Assembly: GCA_002483865.1 (NCBI GenBank)
Contig: DLIT01000099.1
Coordinates: 29,788 to 39,644, forward strand
DNA length: 9,857 bases
Direction: 5' to 3'
From: Brevundimonas sp. UBA7635
GTDB taxonomy: Bacteria > Pseudomonadota > Alphaproteobacteria > Caulobacterales > Caulobacteraceae
A program made the translations under genes and the position numbers. The notes below the pieces were generated by a model, which was not told the DNA's origin, searched no databases, and saw only the letters and a program-made list of their open reading frames with translations. Shown piece by piece: positions 1-6,199 of this stretch. Every line of letters starts with the position of its first letter. The stretch's first letter is position 1.

Positions 1-732
1 ACCCGTCACGTTGGCGGCCTGAACGGCTATCTGTCGGTCTTCTCGGACCAGTCGCACTTGTTCAAGGACAAGCCGTGGTATGTGGCATCCCATGATAACG
101 GTGCCGACAGCGCACTGGTCTTCACCGCCGGACAGTGCAAATTCCTGCACATCGGCCTGCAGTTCCAGGCCCCCGACGCCTCGCTGGAGTGGGCATCACG
201 CGTTATCGCCCAGCATCCGGGCCTGCCAACCATCGTAACCACCCACCACTATCTCGGCCGTAACGGCAAGCGGTTCGCGTACAGCTCGCCGCTGGCGGCC
301 CGCGATCCGATCGACAATGACGCCGAGACGATTTGGAACGACTTCGTCAGCCGGCACGACCAGATCTTTATGGTCCTGAGCGGCCACGTCTCGGGACAGG
401 GCTATTCGGTCGCCACCAACCGCGAGGGCAATCCGGTGCACCAGATCATGTCCGACTATCAGTCTCGTGGACAAAGCGCGATTGACGCCGACGCAGGATA
501 CCGCGCCATCGGCGACGGCTGGATGCGCCTGATGGAGTTCAACCTCGACGGTGACCGCCCGCAGGTCCACGTGCGCACCTATTCGACGCACTACAACGCC
601 TACTCGACCGACCTTGCGACCTATGCCGAATGGTACAAGGCCCGCGACGGCCAACGAAGCCTGACCGACGAAGAGTTCCACAAGCGCGATGACTTTATCA
701 TCGCCCTGGATGACTTCAAAACCCGCTTCTGA
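1..732 (+). CDS. Calcineurin-like metallophosphoesterase, 3' part (5' end outside window)
   Basis: The reading frame is open from the first base to the TGA at 730-732, giving 243 visible residues; the true start lies upstream, and the TTG at 58 is only an internal leucine codon. Visible features fit the C-terminal half of a two-metal phosphoesterase: a hydrophobic strand ending in TTHHYL (His82/His83 of the visible part), then MVLSGHVSG (His129), where family members usually have a metal-binding GH motif. The usual second histidine (GHxH) is replaced here by Ser-Gly. The N-terminal DxH, GD and GNHE motifs would be outside the window. Family knowledge suggests phosphomonoester or diester hydrolysis, often in exported proteins; substrate and location cannot be read here. 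A strong terminator follows 25 bp after the stop, so this gene ends its transcription unit. Confidence 0.82.
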   Translation, partial: TRHVGGLNGYLSVFSDQSHLFKDKPWYVASHDNGADSALVFTAGQCKFLHIGLQFQAPDASLEWASRVIAQHPGLPTIVTTHHYLGRNGKRFAYSSPLAARDPIDNDAETIWNDFVSRHDQIFMVLSGHVSGQGYSVATNREGNPVHQIMSDYQSRGQSAIDADAGYRAIGDGWMRLMEFNLDGDRPQVHVRTYSTHYNAYSTDLATYAEWYKARDGQRSLTDEEFHKRDDFIIALDDFKTRF

Positions 733-757
733 CGTCCCACGACGGTGCTAAACTGAT

Positions 758-790
758 AAGGCCGCGGGTTGCGCCCTGCGGCCTTTTCTT
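758..790 (+). terminator. Rho-independent terminator after the metallophosphoesterase gene
   Basis: An 11-bp stem (758-768 with 775-785, one G-T pair) has the core AAGGCCGC/GCGGCCTT and a 6-base loop, and runs straight into TTTTCTTT. It begins 25 bp after the stop codon. On the minus strand the hairpin is equally stable but the T-rich side is weak, so it serves mainly the plus strand. Confidence 0.9.
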
Positions 791-1130
791 TGCGATCAGG
801 GTGATCGCTCTCAGCGCGTCCAGCTTGGCGATGCGGTGGGCGATGACCTCAGGCGCGATTTCGCCAGTGTGAGCGTGGGCCAAGGTGCGAAATGCTGGAG
901 GTCCAGCAACTGGGCATCGGCGCATCCGACGTCGCTCCCCATTCAGCGCCCGCGTGAACAAGGGCCTGTGGCCGACGCGGCCATCCGATGATGGCGGCGA
1001 CGGCCACCTGGGCTTTCGCGAAATGCAACTGCGCACTCTAGACAGCTTAGTTCAGTAGCGGCGGCCTTCTGCTTTTAACTCAGAGCGGCGATCCGCAAGC
1101 TCCACTTTGGGCTCGTTTTGCGGTGAGTTG
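791..1130. other. Gene-poor stretch, no supportable gene
   Basis: This stretch is GC-rich and has short open readings on both strands, but none has a convincing start, ribosome binding site or recognisable domain. The longest minus-strand reading (ending at 716) runs through the terminator and the end of the metallophosphoesterase gene, which argues against it. A plus-strand reading around 895-958 is only about 20 codons. The stretch is probably decayed sequence leading into the autotransporter relic that follows. Confidence 0.5.
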
Positions 1131-1295
1131 GACGACATCAGGTTGGACACCGTCATCGAGACCGGCGTGGACGTTCTCTCCAACGCCAACACCACCTTAG
1201 GCCTCACCTACACCGGAGGCCTCACCTACACCGGCCAACTCTCCGACACCGCCTAAGAACACGACTTCAACGTCCGCTTGAGCATCCGCTTCTAA
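1131..1295 (+). pseudogene. C-terminal relic of an autotransporter/outer-membrane beta-barrel gene
   Basis: In the frame starting at 1131 the translation reads DDIRLDTVIETGVDVL, then NTTLGLTYTG, then LSDTA-stop-EHDFNVRLSIRF-stop. The final alternating strand ending in R-F is the hallmark C-terminal signal of autotransporter and other outer-membrane barrels. Two lesions are visible. An in-frame TAA at 1254-1256 stands where a CAA (Gln) would be expected, and an exact-frame duplication of 18 bp (1200-1217 and 1218-1235, one mismatch) repeats GLTYTG. No matching upstream barrel or passenger is present; frame +1 just upstream (PLWARFAVSW at about 1099-1128) may be a frame-shifted part of the same gene. 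The natural stop would be TAA at 1293. It is non-functional as it stands. Confidence 0.7.
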
Positions 1296-1307
1296 GAACA
1301 GCCCCCG

Positions 1308-1328
1308 CTCCGCTGCGACAGAGCGGAG
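1308..1328 (+). terminator. Possible relic terminator hairpin after the barrel pseudogene
   Basis: A 7-bp stem CTCCGCT (1308-1314) / AGCGGAG (1322-1328) has a 7-base loop and starts 12 bases after the natural stop of the barrel relic. No T-run follows, so it may be a decayed or factor-dependent terminator. Confidence 0.4.
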
Positions 1329-1375
1329 GGCTATGACCGGTTACGGATAAGAGATGCGCTGGCAACACCACCATT

Positions 1376-1482
1376 GAGCCGGTCTTAGGTGGTTTTGAGA
1401 TAGGATGAGCAGGTCTTAAGTGGTCTCGACACCTGTTGTCGAAACAAGCTAAAACCTGCCAAAAACAACTTAAGACCTGCTC
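1376..1482. repeat. Three copies of an 18-bp repeat: two direct, one inverted
   Basis: Copy 1 is GAGCCGGTCTTAGGTGGT at 1376-1393. Copy 2 is GAGCAGGTCTTAAGTGGT at 1407-1424 (16 of 18 identical to copy 1, offset 31 bp). Copy 3 lies on the minus strand at 1482-1465 and matches copy 2 at 17 of 18. Copies 2 and 3 form an inverted repeat around a 40-bp spacer, which contains a smaller hairpin (TCGACA 1426-1431 / TGTCGA 1437-1442) and a weaker fourth match on the minus strand (GGCAGGTTTTAG, about 1449-1460). No gene is visible here; a short open reading starting at TTG 1436 runs through the repeat and looks spurious. The layout resembles protein binding sites or the remains of a mobile-element end. 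Confidence 0.75.
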
Positions 1483-1655
1483 AGTAAGCAGTTGCCAGAC
1501 AAAATTGGAAATCGTCAGAGTTCTGCTTTGGCTTCTAGCTGGCATTGGGCCAATGTTATTTAGAGCTCACACAAGTTCCGCCTTAGAATATCTGCTCAGA
1601 CTCAAAGCCGACGCGTAGCTTGTCCGCTTTGAGTGTCCTGCCCACCCGCCATCGC

Positions 1656-1731
1656 GAATGGGTTGCTCAGTGAGAGAGCACTGCTTTGACATCGTAGCGG
1701 TCACAGATTTAATCTGCTGTCGCAGGCAGCA
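1656..1731 (+). pseudogene. Degenerate tRNA-Val(GAC)-like sequence
   Basis: The full cloverleaf length is present. The D-stem GCTC/GAGC (1665-1668/1676-1679) is perfect with a 7-base loop. One base (A) follows, then an anticodon arm at 1681-1697 with loop TTGACAT, anticodon GAC (valine) at 1688-1690, and 4 of 5 stem pairs. The variable region is CGGTC. The T-arm (1703-1720) pairs ACAGA with TCTGT only if G1716 is bulged out. The acceptor stem pairs at only 4 of 7 positions, and the 3' end reads GCA instead of CCA. Conserved G19, G53, C56 and C61 are lost, while T8, A14, T33 and A58 remain. It is therefore read as a decayed tRNA gene rather than a working one. tRNA genes are common insertion targets of genomic islands, which fits the foreign-looking DNA downstream. 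Confidence 0.6.
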
Positions 1732-1780
1732 TTTTGTCTATAGCGGACTTTGACGCTGACCTTAGGAGCCTGGCTCACTA

Positions 1781-1838
1781 CAGCAGTTTTAGGATGCTGA
1801 ATCTCACAGCAGTTTTAGGATGCTGAGTCTCACAGCAG
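1781..1838. repeat. 26-bp tandem repeat, two full units plus a partial
   Basis: CAGCAGTTTTAGGATGCTGA plus ATCTCA at 1781-1806 is repeated at 1807-1832 (one base different), and a third unit begins with CAGCAG at 1833-1838. Each unit carries an internal inverted repeat, CAGCA and TGCTG around nine bases. The block is enclosed by an 8-bp inverted repeat, TCACTACA (1775-1782) and TGTAGTGA (1843-1850). It lies just upstream of the AT-rich gene, so it could be an operator array for that gene or an iteron-like remnant. Neither role can be shown from sequence alone. Confidence 0.8.
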
Positions 1839-1937
1839 ACCGTGTAGTGAATCTATCAAGAGATGCAATAAATCAGGCTCATGGACCGCAGATATTTTAA
1901 CAGATCGACGAAAATCTCCGCAATTGGTTTAAGAGAA

Positions 1938-2285
1938 ATGTCCCTGGATGTTAAGAAATTATATCTACTATTTATTCTAGTAGTAGCGACGCCATCGTGC
2001 ACTGGATTGACGAAAGACAATCCAGATGCAGTTGTAAAATTTTACGTAAAAGATAGATCTAAATTTATTCGATTTTACACAAATCATTCAGATGAAAGTT
2101 ACAAAACTGCCAGAAATCGCTTGATAGTGCGAGATCGGCACGAAGAGCATCTTTCAATTATAAGGGGAAAAGGCTTGCAGATTGTAATACGGGAGCCATT
2201 CGTAGAGGGAGAGTTTTCAATCTATTGCTACAGATACTATTTTAATCTAAAGTATATTGACGGCGCAACTGCAAGTCATGTGTGA
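1938..2285 (+). CDS. Small AT-rich gene for a putative exported lipoprotein, function unknown
   Basis: This gene encodes 115 residues. The chosen ATG gives MSLDVKKLYLLFILVVATPSC, a short basic start, a hydrophobic run and a cysteine at residue 21 in a loose lipobox (TPSC, without the usual Leu at -3). This suggests a lipoprotein, and it is why I prefer 1938 over the upstream in-frame ATG at 1881; neither start has a strong ribosome binding site. The mature part is polar, mixed-charge and rich in Tyr, Phe, Arg and Lys, with no motif I recognise. Base use is unlike everything around it: 2041-2100 has 14 G/C of 60, and codons such as AGA and ATA are common. This points to recent transfer from a low-GC source. 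It sits between the 26-bp tandem repeat and an IS5-family relic. It could also be a fragment of a longer gene. Confidence 0.55.
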   Translation: MSLDVKKLYLLFILVVATPSCTGLTKDNPDAVVKFYVKDRSKFIRFYTNHSDESYKTARNRLIVRDRHEEHLSIIRGKGLQIVIREPFVEGEFSIYCYRYYFNLKYIDGATASHV

Positions 2286-2343
2286 AGATATAATGTACAG
2301 ATTAACTAGGGATTACTTTAGTAAAAGTATACAAGTCGGCACC

Positions 2344-2360
2344 CATGATTTGTAATCATG
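2344..2360. repeat. Hairpin matching a tRNA-Thr(UGU) anticodon arm
   Basis: CATGATTTGTAATCATG forms a perfect 7-bp stem with a TGT loop. Read as a tRNA anticodon arm it is a 5-bp stem with loop TTTGTAA, anticodon UGU. No convincing D-arm or T-arm lies at the right spacing (the candidate T-stem at 2366-2382 does not pair), so it is not called a tRNA. It could be a fragment left by integration in a tRNA gene, or chance. Confidence 0.4.
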
Positions 2361-2479
2361 CACTCATCGCGGGCAGCGGTAGACTGAAGGACAGGCAGCG
2401 TGTGTCTGACGCGGCCTAAGCTCAGGACCCATTGATGAGAGAGACGCGATCTGATTCAGGTTCCTGAGGAATCTGGATT

Positions 2480-2670
2480 ATGGGCGACCTGTATTGGCTG
2501 ACGGCGGAGCAGATGGCTCGGCTGGAGCCCTATTTCCCCTAGAGCCACGGCAGGCCCCGGGTTGACGAACGCCGGGTGTTGAGCGGGGTCATCCGACCGC
2601 CTGCGCTGGCAGGATGCGCCGCCGGTCTCTGGACAGACCTGCGGTTCGATGTGGTTGCGTCGTTTGTTTC
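2480..2670 (+). pseudogene. Broken IS5-family transposase, N-terminal fragment
   Basis: From ATG 2480 the frame reads MGDLYWLTAEQMARLEPYFP, then an in-frame TAG at 2540-2542 where related transposases have Lys, then SHGRPRVDERRVLSGVI. This matches the well-known start of IS5-family (DDE) transposases, which continue with a phrase like RNGLRWRDAP. Here the continuation LRWQDAPP lies in another frame (from 2601), so a frameshift or small deletion falls near 2594-2600. After about 2640 the similarity fades, and the catalytic DDE region is entirely absent. A GTG at 2576 restarts the same frame but does not rescue a transposase. The left end is probably within 2380-2480, but I could not define its terminal repeat. 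The relic abuts the 3' end of the GntR gene. Confidence 0.85.
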
Positions 2671-2703
2671 GACTCCTGTCATACCGGATAGGCGTCTGGG
2701 GCT

Positions 2704-3339
2704 TCAGGCGCTGGGGCGAGATTGTAGCGGATATCGTTCGCCGGCCCAGATGTGGCTTTCCAGCAGGTTGACGGCGCTATCGATATCTCCGCTGGCGAGG
2801 GAGTCATAGATCCGCTGGTGATCGTGGTTCGAGCGGGGCTTCCAGTCGAAATTGCCTTCCTTGGCGAAGACCTGGCGGGAATAGGCAATATTCAGATCGG
2901 TAATGCAGGCCACCAGGCGCGGCATCAGGGACAACTCCGCCAGGGCGGTGTGAAAGGTCCGGTTTGATGCCTCCCATGCGACCAGATCAGAAGCCTCATC
3001 GCCAGCCTTCAGGGCCTCGCGCACCTTGTTGAGCTGACGTGCATTCGGTCTCCCCTTCTGGGTTCGCAGGGCCATGATCTCCAGCGCGCCGCGCATACGC
3101 ACCACCTCCATCGCGTCATGGGCCTCCAGCGGCGCAACCCGTACGCCGCGGCGTGGCTCGCTGATGGCCAGTCGCCTGATCTCCAGCCGCAGGAAGGCTT
3201 CGCGAACGGGAACATGGCTGGTGTTGAACTCATGGGCATAGACCTCCTGGCGCAGGCGCTCACCTGCCGCCAGTTCACCGGTGATGATGCGGTGGATAAG
3301 TGTATCGGCGATCTTTTCGGCCAGGGTCGGTTCGCGCAT
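2704..3339 (-). CDS. GntR-family transcriptional regulator, FCD subfamily
   Basis: This gene encodes 211 residues from the ATG at 3339; a TTG two codons upstream (3345) is possible but less likely. Residues about 6-70 form the GntR winged helix-turn-helix (LAEKIADTLIHRIITGEL, then VPVREAFLRLE, the recognition-helix signature PxREAxxRL). Residues about 75-205 are an all-helical FCD ligand/metal domain. Its usual ligands are visible as NRTFH (Asn at the first position, often Asp), SNHDHQRIY and LLESHI. FCD regulators respond to small metabolites such as organic or sugar acids; the effector here is unknown. It is divergent from the TonB-dependent receptor at 3432, the classical layout for regulator and target. 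Its start codon lies in the palindrome at 3338-3349, so autoregulation is likely. The 3' end abuts the IS5 relic. Confidence 0.9.
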   Translation of the reverse strand: MREPTLAEKIADTLIHRIITGELAAGERLRQEVYAHEFNTSHVPVREAFLRLEIRRLAISEPRRGVRVAPLEAHDAMEVVRMRGALEIMALRTQKGRPNARQLNKVREALKAGDEASDLVAWEASNRTFHTALAELSLMPRLVACITDLNIAYSRQVFAKEGNFDWKPRSNHDHQRIYDSLASGDIDSAVNLLESHIWAGERYPLQSRPSA

Positions 3340-3349
3340 TATCAATAAT
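3338..3349. promoter_or_regulatory. Candidate GntR operator over the regulator's start codon
   Basis: ATTATCAATAAT is a 5+2+5 palindrome that contains the first base pairs of the minus-strand ATG. Its 11-bp core TTATCAATAAT (3339-3349) recurs exactly at 3423-3433. AT-rich palindromes of this size in divergent promoters suit GntR-family operators; binding is inferred. Confidence 0.5.
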
Positions 3350-3402
3350 CTATGGCGTTTTCGGGTGACTCCGGTGTCTCCATGGCGCTAGGGGCGCTGC
3401 CG

Positions 3403-3408
3403 TGTCAA
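3403..3408 (-). promoter_or_regulatory. Possible -35 box for the regulator gene
   Basis: The minus strand reads TTGACA at 3408-3403, a perfect -35 hexamer about 64 bp upstream of the ATG. At 17 bp spacing the -10 position reads CCATGG, which is poor, so only a partial promoter is visible. It overlaps the AAAGCGCTTT palindrome by two bases. Confidence 0.25.
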
Positions 3409-3416
3409 AGCGCTTT
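3407..3416. promoter_or_regulatory. LacI-style palindrome in the receptor promoter
   Basis: AAAGCGCTTT is a perfect 10-bp palindrome with the central GCGC typical of LacI/CcpA-type operators (AAnCGnTT style). It lies 16 bp before the receptor's start codon and between the two TTATCAATAAT sites. It may bring a second regulator, for example carbon-source control; no such regulator gene is in the window. Confidence 0.4.
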
Positions 3417-3422
3417 TGGATT

Positions 3423-3433
3423 TTATCAATAAT
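3423..3433. promoter_or_regulatory. Candidate GntR operator over the receptor's start codon
   Basis: TTATCAATAAT is identical to 3339-3349 and includes the A and T of the receptor's ATG (3432-3434). The two sites are 84 bp apart, which equals eight turns of B-DNA at 10.5 bp per turn, so both would face the same side of the helix. Confidence 0.5.
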
Positions 3434-6077
3434 GCTTGCTCGAAACCTCCGAGCCCTTGCGGTTGCCAGCTCGGCCCTGACGTTCCTTGTTGCGTCAACG
3501 CCTCTGCTGGCCGCTGCGGGGAGCGACCCGACCGGCACGGCACAGGTCGAGGATATTGTCGTCACCGGTTCTCGCCTGGCGGGGGCCGCGCGGCTGACGT
3601 CGGTTGAAAGTCTGGATCAGAACATTCTTCGCGCGGCGGGCATTTCTGACCTGTCACAGGTCACGCGGCTGGTGACGGCCAACTCCGGCTCGGAGAACCT
3701 GATCGACCAGATGAACAATCCGCAGAGCTCGGGCACCGCCCAGTTCAACCTGCGTAACCTGGGGCTGGGATCGACCCTGGTCCTCGTGGACAACCAACGC
3801 TGGACCACCAGCGCCGTCGTGGCGACCGATGGTTCGGCCTTTGTCGATATCAACTCGCTGATTCCGGCCATTGCGCTGGAACGCGTCGAGGTGGCCAGGG
3901 ATGGAGCCTCTGCCATCTATGGTTCTGATTCCGTGGCGGGCGTGGTCAACTTCATCACGCGCAGGAATGTCGGCGTACCGGAGTTGCGCGCCAGATATGG
4001 GTTCGCCGACGGCTCGGATGAGAGCGTCGTGGAAGCCATAGGGGGCCTGGAGCTGTTCAATGGCCACCTGACGCTCGCTGCATCGCGGTTCCATCGCTCG
4101 GCCCTTGGCTCGGACGAGCGCGACTTTACCCAGGCCGAACGCTATGGGCGGGCAACCTGGACGGCCGTCACCAGCTATGGCCAGCCGGGTTCCTATTATC
4201 GCCCTTCGATCGGGGCCTATGTCCCCGACGCCGATTGCAATCACCCCGCCTTTGTCGGCTCCTACAGCAATGGGCCAGACGACAGTTTCTGCCGTCTGGA
4301 CTATTCCGATTTCTTCGACCTGACGCCCGAGGAAACCCGCAGTCAGGCCTTCGCCGATTATCGCAAGACCATCGGGGAGACGGCGTTCTGGGCGCAGGCG
4401 GCATGGGCATCTACCTATACCCGTGCCCGCCAGTCGCCGTCCTTGCCGATCCTTTCGAGGACCCTGACCATCGGTAAGGAGCATCCCGACAACCCCTATG
4501 GCGAGGATGTGCTGTTTCGCGGGCGACTGAAGGGCGGTGCGTCGGGCGCGTCCGCCGCCGAGTTCGACTACCGGACCTGGCGTGTGGCCGCAGGAGCGGA
4601 CGGCGCGCTGAACAATCGCTGGGACTGGTCCGCATCTGCAACCGCCAGCCGACAGGATGTCGCCTACGACAAGCCCGATGTGGTCGGCAGCGCCCTGCAA
4701 AATGCGCTGGACGGGTTGGGCGGCGATGGATGCAGCCGGTCGATCGGCCTGCCCGGTCTTGGAGCCTGCCAATATTATAACCCGTTCGGCAGCGCGCTGA
4801 CCGGAAGAGGCACCGCCAACAGCCAAGGCCTGATCGACAGCCTGACCGGCTGGACGCGGCTGCGTGGCACGTCCGACCTGATTACGCTGGATCTGCAGAC
4901 CCATGGCCGTATCGCCGCATCGCGCCACGGCAGCTTTGATATGGCTGGCGGTCTGCAATACCGGCGGGCTGGTTTCCAACATGACTGGAGCGATCAGGTG
5001 AACGCCGGTGATCTGCTGACCGCAGGCTATTCGCCCGATTTCGATGGCACGCAGGACACCTACGCCGCCTATGCCGAGGCGCGGCTGCTGCTGGGCCGGA
5101 ACATCGAAGCCCAGATGGCCACCCGCTACGAAACCTATGACGGGTCTTCAGGCAAGTTCAGCCCCAAGGTCGCGGTCCGCTGGGACGCAACAGACGCCCT
5201 TGCCCTGCGCGGATCATGGGGACGCGGCTATCGCGCGCCGTCCGTCTATACCACCCGCGGCGCGCAGGCCGCCCAGCCCTCGGTGCTTGATCGCGGCAGC
5301 TATGTTTTTGTCAATACCTTGACCTCGGGTAATCCCGATCTGGAGCCAGAAACCTCCGAGCACGCGACGCTGGGCGCGATCTGGACACCGGTACGCGGGC
5401 TGGTGCTGGGCGCGGACCTGTGGCGCTTCCAATATAGCAATCTGGTCATCAAGGAAGCGCCGCAGGCCATCATTGATCGGGCCGTTGCAGACCATGCGGC
5501 GGGCTTGAATGGCACTGAGGCGCAAACCCGCGTCTCGCGCTCCGCCGATGGCAGCCTCGCTATGGTGCAACTGTATTTCATCAACGCGTCGTCGATCGAA
5601 ACCTCGGGCATCGATCTGTCGGCCAAGTACAGTTTTTCTCTGGCAGGCGGTACAGCGTCGGCCCAAGGCACCTGGACGGTCGTGGACCAGTACGACATTC
5701 GCATTGACGGCCACGGTCCGGCCGTTTCGGGCGTCGGCTCGACCAATCTGAATACCCTCGGACGCTCCTTGCCCAGGAACAGGGGCGAGTTCGGTTTGTG
5801 GTGGCAGAATGCTCGTCACAGCCTGGCCGGTCTGCTCCATTATACCAGTGGTTACAGCAATGATCGGGCCGGTATTAGCGATACCACCATCGCCAGTCAG
5901 ACGACAGCCGACATCTACTACAGCTATAGTTTGAACGAGACCGTGGATGTGGGTCTGGGGATGGTGAACATCGCCGACAAGGCCCCGCCCCTGGCCCAGT
6001 TTTTCCTCGGCTATGACCCTGTCGTCGCCGACCCGCGAGGACGCGTCGTCAACATCACCCTGTCCAAGCGTTTCTGA
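3432..6077 (+). CDS. TonB-dependent outer-membrane receptor
   Basis: This gene encodes 881 residues from the ATG at 3432. An upstream in-frame GTG at 3402 would add ten residues before a better signal peptide, so the ATG is preferred. Residues 1-29 are a signal peptide (MLARNLR, a hydrophobic run, then LLAAA). A TonB-box-like stretch VEDIVVTG is at about 39-46. The plug domain spans about 50-175 and includes FNLRNLGLGSTLVLVDNQR, VEVARDGASAIYGSDSVAGV and VNFITRRN. The rest is a 22-strand-type barrel with receptor phrases such as GRGYRAPSVY and NPDLEPETSE, ending in VNITLSKRF, whose terminal Phe is the outer-membrane assembly signal. No N-terminal signalling domain precedes the TonB box, so regulation is likely by the divergent GntR protein rather than by a sigma/anti-sigma pair. 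The substrate is not readable: peptide, sugar or siderophore are all possible. No strong ribosome binding site is seen, so leaderless translation is possible. Confidence 0.93.
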   Translation: MLARNLRALAVASSALTFLVASTPLLAAAGSDPTGTAQVEDIVVTGSRLAGAARLTSVESLDQNILRAAGISDLSQVTRLVTANSGSENLIDQMNNPQSSGTAQFNLRNLGLGSTLVLVDNQRWTTSAVVATDGSAFVDINSLIPAIALERVEVARDGASAIYGSDSVAGVVNFITRRNVGVPELRARYGFADGSDESVVEAIGGLELFNGHLTLAASRFHRSALGSDERDFTQAERYGRATWTAVTSYGQPGSYYRPSIGAYVPDADCNHPAFVGSYSNGPDDSFCRLDYSDFFDLTPEETRSQAFADYRKTIGETAFWAQAAWASTYTRARQSPSLPILSRTLTIGKEHPDNPYGEDVLFRGRLKGGASGASAAEFDYRTWRVAAGADGALNNRWDWSASATASRQDVAYDKPDVVGSALQNALDGLGGDGCSRSIGLPGLGACQYYNPFGSALTGRGTANSQGLIDSLTGWTRLRGTSDLITLDLQTHGRIAASRHGSFDMAGGLQYRRAGFQHDWSDQVNAGDLLTAGYSPDFDGTQDTYAAYAEARLLLGRNIEAQMATRYETYDGSSGKFSPKVAVRWDATDALALRGSWGRGYRAPSVYTTRGAQAAQPSVLDRGSYVFVNTLTSGNPDLEPETSEHATLGAIWTPVRGLVLGADLWRFQYSNLVIKEAPQAIIDRAVADHAAGLNGTEAQTRVSRSADGSLAMVQLYFINASSIETSGIDLSAKYSFSLAGGTASAQGTWTVVDQYDIRIDGHGPAVSGVGSTNLNTLGRSLPRNRGEFGLWWQNARHSLAGLLHYTSGYSNDRAGISDTTIASQTTADIYYSYSLNETVDVGLGMVNIADKAPPLAQFFLGYDPVVADPRGRVVNITLSKRF

Positions 6078-6187
6078 AGACCGGAACCATCTGGCCTGAC
6101 CTTACGAATGCGACGCGCTTGAGCGTGTCGGATAGCCGACTTTGGGGACCTCGGTCGGCTGGGGCGATTATCTGTTTTCAACGAGAC

Positions 6188-6194
6188 AAGGAGA
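6188..6194 (+). promoter_or_regulatory. Ribosome binding site of the small acidic gene
   Basis: AAGGAGA lies five bases before the ATG at 6200. It fixes this start against an upstream in-frame reading that opens at 6119. Confidence 0.8.
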
Positions 6195-6199
6195 CAGAC

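Noticed and set aside
716..1036. Minus-strand 106-codon reading over the terminator region
   Set aside because: It runs through a strong terminator and the end of the metallophosphoesterase gene and has no recognisable domain or ribosome binding site.
1436..1618. Plus-strand 60-codon reading starting at TTG
   Set aside because: It starts inside the repeat cluster, has no ribosome binding site and shows no family resemblance.
2318..2390. Complete tRNA-Thr around the UGU anticodon-like arm
   Set aside because: D-stem, T-stem and acceptor stem do not pair at the required spacing; only the anticodon arm fits.
3654..4982. Long minus-strand reading opposite the receptor gene
   Set aside because: It is a shadow of a GC-rich gene: the receptor frame shows clear plug and barrel motifs, while this one has none.
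6083..6108. Possible general-stress sigma factor promoter (GGAAC, 17 bp, CGAA) before the small acidic gene
   Set aside because: The -10 element should be CGTT; CGAA misses the key bases, and the distance to the ATG is long.
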